DNA from: Nitrososphaerota archaeon
GTDB lineage: Archaea > Thermoproteota > Nitrososphaeria > Nitrososphaerales > Nitrosopumilaceae
Assembly (NCBI GenBank): GCA_016871975.1
Contig: VHBM01000005.1
Span: 1 to 28,855 of the forward strand
Length of the DNA: 28,855 nucleotides
Direction: 5' to 3'
The stretch's first letter is position 1, and every line of letters begins with the position of its first letter. Under the pieces are notes generated by a model that did not search any database, had not been told where the DNA came from, and saw only the letters and a program-made list of their open reading frames with translations. Made by a program: the position numbers and the translations under genes. Positions 23,890 through 28,855 of the stretch are shown here, piece after piece.

Positions 23890-24090
23890 AAATATCTCCC
23901 GAAATAGTCTAAGAAATCAAGTGAATATAACTTCTGTGGCAAAAAAATTTTTATCAAGATCCAATTTAGCTCAACAACTTTTACACTAGTATGATAAACT
24001 TCGTAGTGGTTAAGATTACAAGTTTTCTAAAAAGTAACTAAATGTCCTTCTTGGTTTTTCGAAAAAAGTTTTGTCATGACGAATTTCGTC
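23890..24090. promoter_or_regulatory. Upstream region of nrdJ with candidate operator motifs
   Basis: This 201-base gap separates the fusion-regulator gene from nrdJ and holds no gene. On the minus strand, TATA-like stretches occur at about 23924-23931 and 23944-23954. Two copies of an ACAA[C/G]TTTT motif lie at 23974-23982 and 24018-24026; a third copy lies upstream of the regulator gene. An ACACTAGTAT dyad is at 23983-23992. A role as operator is inference. Confidence 0.4.
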
Positions 24091-26184
24091 TTAATTTATT
24101 ATATAGGGCGACTTGCACTTGGGACATTTGTCGCCTAGTTTCTCATCCTTTAGTCCACAGTTGCCGCAGATCGCTACCTTCTTTACAGGTTTAAAGGAGG
24201 AAAGCAAATCAGATGCCTTTTCTATTGTGTTCTTGATTTCATCGACTTTGGCGTCTTTTGCGAACTTTATTCGTGTTAATAAGCCACCGTCAAGCATTTT
24301 TGCCATTTTATTGCATTCTACTATTTTATCGCTTTTGGCAGAAAAGCCAGAGACCTCACCGGCGTAAAATTCTATTCCTTCCGAGTAAGACTCGCCATTC
24401 ATGGTCTTAAGAATTGATGATTTACCGTACTTTTCGCCATCTAGGGTGGCAAATCTACTAGAGCCCTCGCTTTCTACCATAGAGACATTAACTGTATCGC
24501 CTGTTTCCTTTCCTTTCTTTTTTGCGACACTTACTGCAGTATCAATTACCTTGTATAGAATGTCCTTTCCTTCTTTATTTCCCTCATATCCTAAAATGCT
24601 AAAGACTGCTTCATGTAATCCGACCAGATTGATTACTAGAGAAACAGATCCCCGCTGCATATATTGCGTGTTGCTAGCAAGAATTGGGTTTAGTCCACGT
24701 CTTGTTAGATCCGAGACGTCTTTTTTCCTCAATGACATAGAAGAAAGTGCCGGTTTCATCAATAGTGCCAGTCTTGCTCTAAAGTAGGTCTCATCTTTGT
24801 TTGACTCAAATGCAAGTCTTGGCAAGTTAATAGAAAGGGATTGTAATTTGATCGAAGTTGTACCAGCGTTCTTTGCGTCAACACGTAATACTCCCCTGCT
24901 TGATGCTTGCTCTTTTGTAAAGAGAACTTGCCCGCCAAGTGCTATTATTTCAGAAAGAACATCTGAAACGTCTGCAACTTTGCCTTTTTCATAGTCAATT
25001 ATCAGTCCAATCTTTGGAATTGGTGTTATCCTTGCATATTCTTTGTATGCAGAAAGGATTGCTTTGGTGAGCTTTGTATCAGAACCTAATTGGATTAAAA
25101 ATGAAACAAATGTTGGACTTTTGCCATATTTTGAGGATGTCGATGCAGTGGAAAAGGCGTTTGTTAGTCTTTGCTCAAGCTCTGCGATGTCTTTTGAGTG
25201 CTTTGATAACAATGGAACTAGTCCATCCATTACCACTTCCTGAGATGCCTCCTTTGAGACTAGGGAAATTACCATTGATAGTGAGGTTATCAGGTTATCA
25301 AGGTCCTTAATTGACGAGATTCTTGTTACGCCTAGAGACTTGCCCTTTAGGTCAAGGCCGTCTTCGATTAGCTCCTTGACATTGATGAATAGGGTATCTG
25401 GCAATAGAGACCATATGCCTGGATTTGTGATGTGAAGGTCGCCTGAGAGATGCGAGTCTGCCACGTCTTTAGGCAGGGTATTTAAAAGCAGGTGCTCGGC
25501 TAGGACTGCCTGGCCTGTCTTAAATAAGAGGTCCTCGGCTCCGGCATCCACATTATCCACGTTTGATATCATTTCCTGAATATCAAAGACTGGCAAGCCA
25601 AGTCTAGCAAGTTTATTCCTATACTCCTCATGACCATGTTCTAAAAGGACCGAGTTTACCATCTCACGGATTAAAGAGCCTGTCAGGTATGTTGTCTGAT
25701 ATTTGTATATTCGATTTTCTACTTCTTCTGTTATCTTTTGTGCCAGCTCAAGGGGCAAACTACCCTCACGAACCAGAGATTGGATGATTTTATGAGAATT
25801 AAATTCCTCAATTGATTCATGTGAGGTTCTAACATACATTTTTCCGCTTTCAATTATTGATCTCTCCTCGATCTGTCTTGCAAGACTTAGGACCAGCTTG
25901 CCAAGATTTGTAATGGTATAGCGTCTTTCAGACTTGTTTAGTGCTACTAGCGATTGTCTTAGTAGTTTTCGCAGGTGATATGCAAATTTTCCGCTCTCTT
26001 TTTTTGACTTGAATCCTGCAAGGGACTTTAACTCTGAATAAGTCAGGGGTCCCTTTGAGTTTAAAATTCTTAAAATATCGATTCTGTTTGGGCTTGCCAT
26101 AACAGAGAAGATCATTCTTACGCGCTTTGATGTTGATTGTAAAATGCCGCCACGCTTAGGCTCTAGTTCCTCACTAAGTTCCAT
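24091..26184 (-). CDS. Winged-helix / ATP-cone / inactive NrdD-like fusion, probable nucleotide-sensing regulator
   Basis: The 697 residues have four parts. A winged helix (about 18-108: ASPNRIDILRILNSKGPLTY, KFAYHLRKLL) of ArsR type. An ATP-cone (about 117-195: VRTSHESIEEFNSHKII). A class III reductase-like body (about 215-640: HLSGDLHITNPGIWSLLPD, SLSINLPRLAFES, INLVGLHEAVFSILGY). A zinc ribbon (C673, C676, C687, C690). No cysteine precedes C624, so the thiyl-radical and redox Cys of NrdD are absent. The protein ends seven residues after C690, where NrdD would continue into its glycyl-radical loop. Catalysis is therefore very unlikely. It lies just upstream of nrdJ, so control of dNTP synthesis is the obvious inference. 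Confidence 0.8.
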   Translation of the reverse strand: MELSEELEPKRGGILQSTSKRVRMIFSVMASPNRIDILRILNSKGPLTYSELKSLAGFKSKKESGKFAYHLRKLLRQSLVALNKSERRYTITNLGKLVLSLARQIEERSIIESGKMYVRTSHESIEEFNSHKIIQSLVREGSLPLELAQKITEEVENRIYKYQTTYLTGSLIREMVNSVLLEHGHEEYRNKLARLGLPVFDIQEMISNVDNVDAGAEDLLFKTGQAVLAEHLLLNTLPKDVADSHLSGDLHITNPGIWSLLPDTLFINVKELIEDGLDLKGKSLGVTRISSIKDLDNLITSLSMVISLVSKEASQEVVMDGLVPLLSKHSKDIAELEQRLTNAFSTASTSSKYGKSPTFVSFLIQLGSDTKLTKAILSAYKEYARITPIPKIGLIIDYEKGKVADVSDVLSEIIALGGQVLFTKEQASSRGVLRVDAKNAGTTSIKLQSLSINLPRLAFESNKDETYFRARLALLMKPALSSMSLRKKDVSDLTRRGLNPILASNTQYMQRGSVSLVINLVGLHEAVFSILGYEGNKEGKDILYKVIDTAVSVAKKKGKETGDTVNVSMVESEGSSRFATLDGEKYGKSSILKTMNGESYSEGIEFYAGEVSGFSAKSDKIVECNKMAKMLDGGLLTRIKFAKDAKVDEIKNTIEKASDLLSSFKPVKKVAICGNCGLKDEKLGDKCPKCKSPYIIN

Positions 26185-26299
26185 ATCAAAGTCTAAAAGA
26201 TCAGAGGTAATTAAGATTTATGACAAAATACAATGTTACAACTTTTTAGAACATTAAATTACAACGATCTGGATCGATCAATTTAGAAAAGTATTTAGA
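26185..26299. promoter_or_regulatory. Upstream region of the fusion-regulator gene
   Basis: A 115-base gap containing TTACAACTTTTTAGAA (26236-26251), which resembles sites before nrdJ, and a GATCGATC palindrome further upstream. Either could take part in autoregulation; no binding evidence can be read from sequence. Confidence 0.35.
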
Positions 26300-26461
26300 T
26301 CAGTTTTCTTGGACATCAAGCGAAAATTCTGCAGTAGACAGTGTCTGTCCACATGATGGACATTTGTTATTGTAAGGTCTTATCACATCTTTGATTGATT
26401 TGAGCATTTTCATATTTGCTACTTTTTTTCCGCATTTTCCGCAAACTACTTCCACTGACAT
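26300..26461 (-). CDS. 53-residue zinc-ribbon protein
   Basis: ATG at 26461 opens a 53-codon frame beginning MSVEVVCGKCGKKVANMK, with a central basic helix (MLKSIKDVIRPYNN) and a second Cys pair in KCPSCGQTLS. The two CxxC pairs (C7/C10 and C34/C37) are spaced as in a zinc ribbon. It lies on the same strand as, and 115 bases upstream of, the fusion-regulator gene. Coding is supported by the intact ribbon; the role is unknown, with nucleic-acid or protein binding both possible. Confidence 0.75.
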   Translation of the reverse strand: MSVEVVCGKCGKKVANMKMLKSIKDVIRPYNNKCPSCGQTLSTAEFSLDVQEN

Positions 26462-26533
26462 TATAGAAAAGCTGTTTTGCTCAAATTATTAAAAATCCGC
26501 TTGAAAGTTTTTAATTAATACAATAAATTTGAT

Positions 26534-26905
26534 TTACTGTTTTTCCAGAATTATCCCACGTTCATCAAAGTCCACGATTTTGGCCTTTGAACCAATTGGC
26601 AGGTCTGCTGGTTTTGCAATATTTGCCATAAAACCTGATATTCTCAGATTTGAGCCTAGTTGTACTACAACCCATGCGTACGGGGTATATTTTTCAAAGC
26701 CGGCAGGTGGTACTGTAATTATTGTATAAGTCACGACTGTGCCTTTTCCTTCAAGTTCCACATTTTCAAACTCTTTATGGCCACATTTTTGACAGAAATA
26801 CACTGTAGCCAAGTGCAGCTCGGCGCAGTTTTTGCATTTTCTTGCAAGAATCTTGCCTAGCTTTGCACATTCGATAAACTGTTGCTTTGCTGACAACTTA
26901 TACAC
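26534..26905 (-). CDS. DUF35 (zinc ribbon plus OB-fold) thiolase partner
   Basis: Acyl-CoA-binding partner of archaeal thiolases; in characterised archaeal complexes a DUF35 protein holds thiolase and HMG-CoA synthase together. It has an N-terminal helix (KQQFIECAKLGKILARKC), a zinc ribbon (CKNC and CQKC pairs) and an OB-fold (GKGTVVTYTIITVPPAGFE, WVVVQLGSNLRISGFM, IGSKAKIVDF). The frame opens at 26947, but that would overlap the thiolase by 50 bases; the GTG at 26905 leaves an 8-base overlap and is preferred (TTG 26896 also possible). It is coupled to the thiolase upstream. Confidence 0.9.
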   Translation of the reverse strand: MYKLSAKQQFIECAKLGKILARKCKNCAELHLATVYFCQKCGHKEFENVELEGKGTVVTYTIITVPPAGFEKYTPYAWVVVQLGSNLRISGFMANIAKPADLPIGSKAKIVDFDERGIILEKQ

Positions 26906-28067
26906 TTTGGAAAATATGAACTGCGCAACTTGCACCTGTTGCACCAAAATTATGTGTTAGCCCAACCTTTGCGTCCTTTACGGTTCTTTCGCCTGCCTTT
27001 CCTGTTAGCTGATCAAAGACTTCAACTACTTGGCCCACACCTGTTGCACCTATTGGATGCCCCTTTGATTTTAGTCCGCCTGATGGATTGATCGAAATTT
27101 CGCCATTTAGTCTTGTCTTACCCTCACGTACTGCCTCAACTGCCTTGCCTTTTTCAAAGAATCCAAGATCTTCGCTATCAACTATTTCTGCGATAGTAAA
27201 ACAATCATGAACTTCAGCAAAGTCAACATCTTTTGGCTTGATTCCTGCCATCTTGTAAGCTGCCTCTGCTGCAATTTTGGTACTTGGTATTGTTGTTATG
27301 TGATTACGGCCTTGCAATGCTGCAGGGGAACCACCCCTTCCAGATCCGATTACACGAATGTAATTTTTTGTATGCTGCTTTGCAAATTTTTCATTACATA
27401 AAATCACAGCACTTGCACCATCAGAGAATGGACAGCAGTCATAGAGCTTTAACGGGCTTGCAACTACAGCAGAATTCATTACATCATCAATTGTAATTTT
27501 TTTTCGAAGATGTGCTTTTGGATTAAGAAAACCGTTATCGTGATTTTTTACTGCAACCATTGCCAAGTCTTCTTCAGTTGCTTTGAATTCTGTCAAGTAT
27601 GCTCGTGCCATGGATGCAAACAGTCCTGGAAATGATGCACCTGCTTGGCCCTCATAAAAAAAATCAGAGCAATAAGAAAAGTATGTTGTTGTCCACTCTG
27701 TACCTGTATGAGTTACTTTTTCAACTCCTGTAACTAATACTGCATCATAAAATCCACCTGCAACGTTTGCAAATGCTTCTCTAAATGAAACAGATCCGCT
27801 TCCACATGCAGATTCAATTGATAATGATGGCTTTTCAGATATTCCTAGGTTGCTCATTACTACAGGACCCAAGTGTACCTGCTTGTCTGCAACACCAAAA
27901 ACATTTGAGATATAGCCAGCATCGATTTCTTTTGGTTCGATTCCTGCACTTTCTATTGCGTCAACAGACGCCTGAACGGTAATGTCTGAAATGCTTTCCT
28001 GTAATTTGCCATATTTGGTGCTTCCTGCACCAATAACACAAACCTTTTCCACAATTGTCGCTGACAA
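26898..28067 (-). CDS. Thiolase (acetyl-CoA C-acetyltransferase family)
   Basis: A 389-residue thiolase of the archaeal type without the long loop of bacterial biosynthetic thiolases. The nucleophile Cys is in SIESACGSGS (C88), the His in EVHDCFTIAE and the second His in GGLKSKGHPIGATG. Family members make acetoacetyl-CoA for the mevalonate pathway or cleave it in the 3-hydroxypropionate/4-hydroxybutyrate cycle. Both are plausible in ammonia-oxidizing archaea. The paired DUF35 gene favours the acetoacetyl-CoA/HMG-CoA type of complex. Its ATG lies 45 bases from the divergent zinc-finger gene. Confidence 0.93.
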   Translation of the reverse strand: MSATIVEKVCVIGAGSTKYGKLQESISDITVQASVDAIESAGIEPKEIDAGYISNVFGVADKQVHLGPVVMSNLGISEKPSLSIESACGSGSVSFREAFANVAGGFYDAVLVTGVEKVTHTGTEWTTTYFSYCSDFFYEGQAGASFPGLFASMARAYLTEFKATEEDLAMVAVKNHDNGFLNPKAHLRKKITIDDVMNSAVVASPLKLYDCCPFSDGASAVILCNEKFAKQHTKNYIRVIGSGRGGSPAALQGRNHITTIPSTKIAAEAAYKMAGIKPKDVDFAEVHDCFTIAEIVDSEDLGFFEKGKAVEAVREGKTRLNGEISINPSGGLKSKGHPIGATGVGQVVEVFDQLTGKAGERTVKDAKVGLTHNFGATGASCAVHIFQSV

Positions 28068-28112
28068 GAATCCCTATAAAAATTCTTCAACCATTTTTGA
28101 TGAGATAAATCA

Positions 28113-28562
28113 TTGAAACAAAACACAGTTCAAGTTATTCCAGTTGATGTGACAAGTTCCCGAAATTTTGTCAAATCAACAGAAAAGAAAGCTAATATGT
28201 TTAGAAGCGAGATAGAGCAGTACTTTGATAAGAATGGATACTTGTCTTGGTCTTCAAAAAAGAAAAAGTATATAATTTTAGGAACAAATTCACCAAAAAA
28301 TGGACTAGTTGACTGTCCACAGTGTCATGTTGGCCAGCTAATGGTAATTCGTTCACGTACAACAAGAAAACGATTCATGGGCTGTTCAAATTATTATAAT
28401 GGCTGTCGTGCATCTTCGCCTCTTTTGCAAAAAGCCAAGCTTCGTGCAACAAAAATTCGCTGTGAGCTGTGTTTGTGGCCTATTGTGTTGTTTCGTTACA
28501 GCAGAAAACAAAAGTGGTCAAGACAATGTTCAAATTTTGTTTGCCAGAGCAGAAAACTCTAG
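28113..28562 (+). CDS. Stand-alone protein with two topoisomerase-type C4 zinc fingers
   Basis: The 149 residues carry an N-terminal region (about 1-60; NMFRSEIEQYFDKNGYLSW) without a known fold, then two C4 fingers like those at the C-terminus of type IA topoisomerases: C68, C71, C91, C98 (DCPQCHVGQLM, GCSNYYNGCRA) and C117, C120, C139, C144. No topoisomerase catalytic domain is present. It may bind single-stranded DNA. The TTG at 28113 is the frame's start; no better ATG precedes the first finger except M29. The 3' end overlaps the convergent nitrilase-like gene by four bases. Confidence 0.78.
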   Translation: MKQNTVQVIPVDVTSSRNFVKSTEKKANMFRSEIEQYFDKNGYLSWSSKKKKYIILGTNSPKNGLVDCPQCHVGQLMVIRSRTTRKRFMGCSNYYNGCRASSPLLQKAKLRATKIRCELCLWPIVLFRYSRKQKWSRQCSNFVCQSRKL

Positions 28563-28855
28563 ATTTTAAAATTATTGTAGAGATCAGTTCTTCTGTTCTG
28601 TAGTAAGGGAAGAGCCTTTCTTGTTTTTTTGAGCTCATCAAGTGATATGTTTACAATTCCAATTCCCTGGCGCTTTTTCATGTCAAGTATTATCTTGCCA
28701 TAAGGATCAACTACAATACTTCTTCCACAGTAAATGTTTCCTACTTGATCAGGTGCAACTACATAGCATCCATTTTCAATTGCACGAGTCTTGTTAATTG
28801 TCAGCCAGTGTTCTTCTTTTCTTTTTCCTTTTACCCAAGCAGATGGTACAACCAA
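28559..28855 (-). CDS. Nitrilase-family carbon-nitrogen hydrolase, C-terminal part (cut by window edge)
   Basis: Ninety-eight residues that run off the window. The fragment begins within the family core (VVPSAWVKGKRKEEHW; the first codon TTG is an internal Leu) and contains ARAIENGCYVV-like and GRSIVVDPYGKII motifs (here TRAIENGCYVV), typical of the second half of nitrilase/amidase enzymes. The catalytic Glu and Cys lie outside the window. The likely class is an aliphatic amidase or an omega-amidase-like enzyme; the substrate is unknown. Confidence 0.9.
   Translation of the reverse strand: MVVPSAWVKGKRKEEHWLTINKTRAIENGCYVVAPDQVGNIYCGRSIVVDPYGKIILDMKKRQGIGIVNISLDELKKTRKALPLLQNRRTDLYNNFKI

Noticed and set aside
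24401..24787. 128-codon open frame on the plus strand
   Set aside because: Antisense to the NrdD-like fusion gene; no domain and no start context.
24091..26184. Active anaerobic (class III) ribonucleotide reductase
   Set aside because: The catalytic cysteines and the C-terminal glycyl-radical segment are absent, and a DNA-binding winged helix is fused at the N-terminus.
26269..26281. GATCGATC palindrome as a specific operator
   Set aside because: GATC-type palindromes are short and common; without a second copy before nrdJ it carries no weight.
1..28855. CRISPR arrays, insertion sequences or integrated elements
   Set aside because: No regularly spaced repeats, transposase, integrase or terminal repeats were seen, and the gene content is ordinary chromosomal.

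Overview
The window looks like chromosomal DNA of a low-GC ammonia-oxidizing thaumarchaeon (Nitrososphaerota, Nitrosopumilales-like). The archaeal information-processing genes are typical: TFE, NAC, the RNase P protein Rnp4, S19e, PDCD5-like protein, Nep1 and aTrm56. Group-typical genes include a PEFG-CTERM surface protein, a cysteine-rich 79-residue protein, an adenosylcobalamin-dependent ribonucleotide reductase and a thiolase paired with a DUF35 protein. Genes are short, closely packed and often overlap. I see no insertion sequence, phage gene, rRNA or CRISPR array. One tRNA gene (Gly, UCC) is present. The taxon is inferred from gene content, not from a database match.

Layout. 1-2.8 kb: an edge fragment, a cysteine-rich protein, a small C2H2 zinc-finger protein, an RNase H-fold protein, a coiled-coil ATPase-stalk-like protein, NAC and a PUA protein. 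2.8-6.1 kb: proline catabolism (proline dehydrogenase and, convergently, P5C dehydrogenase) plus an agmatinase/arginase-family enzyme. 6.3-7.6 kb: a small hypothetical and the PEFG-anchored protein. 7.9-11.3 kb, plus strand: AbrB-PhoU regulator, HflX GTPase, aTrm56, TFE and a 47-residue Cys protein. 11.3-16.1 kb, minus strand: a hypothetical, then a compact riboflavin operon (order of transcription: riboflavin synthase, ribB, ribH, arfA, amidohydrolase, arfC). 16.2-19.3 kb, minus: CitE-like lyase and MDR oxidoreductase, then PDCD5, S19e and Rnp4. 19.3-21.2 kb: tRNA-Gly, Nep1 and an anchored glycoside-hydrolase-like protein. 21.2-26.5 kb: NrdJ, a 697-residue helix-turn-helix/ATP-cone/NrdD-like fusion and a 53-residue zinc-ribbon protein. 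26.5-28.9 kb: DUF35 protein, thiolase, a stand-alone topoisomerase-type zinc-finger protein and a truncated nitrilase-family gene.

The two most interesting loci are these. First, the 697-residue protein upstream of nrdJ joins a winged helix and an ATP-cone to a class III reductase-like body. That body has no cysteine before residue 624 and stops at its zinc ribbon, so it has no visible radical-site segment. It looks like a dead reductase turned into a nucleotide-sensing regulator, and a motif is shared by its own upstream region and that of nrdJ. Second, an amidohydrolase overlaps both arfA and arfC inside the riboflavin operon. It is a good candidate for one of the missing archaeal steps (pyrimidine deamination, or removal of the formyl group). 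Two genes (ribH and the RNase H-fold gene) have coding-like sequence that continues upstream of the first canonical start codon, which suggests AUU or CUG initiation.
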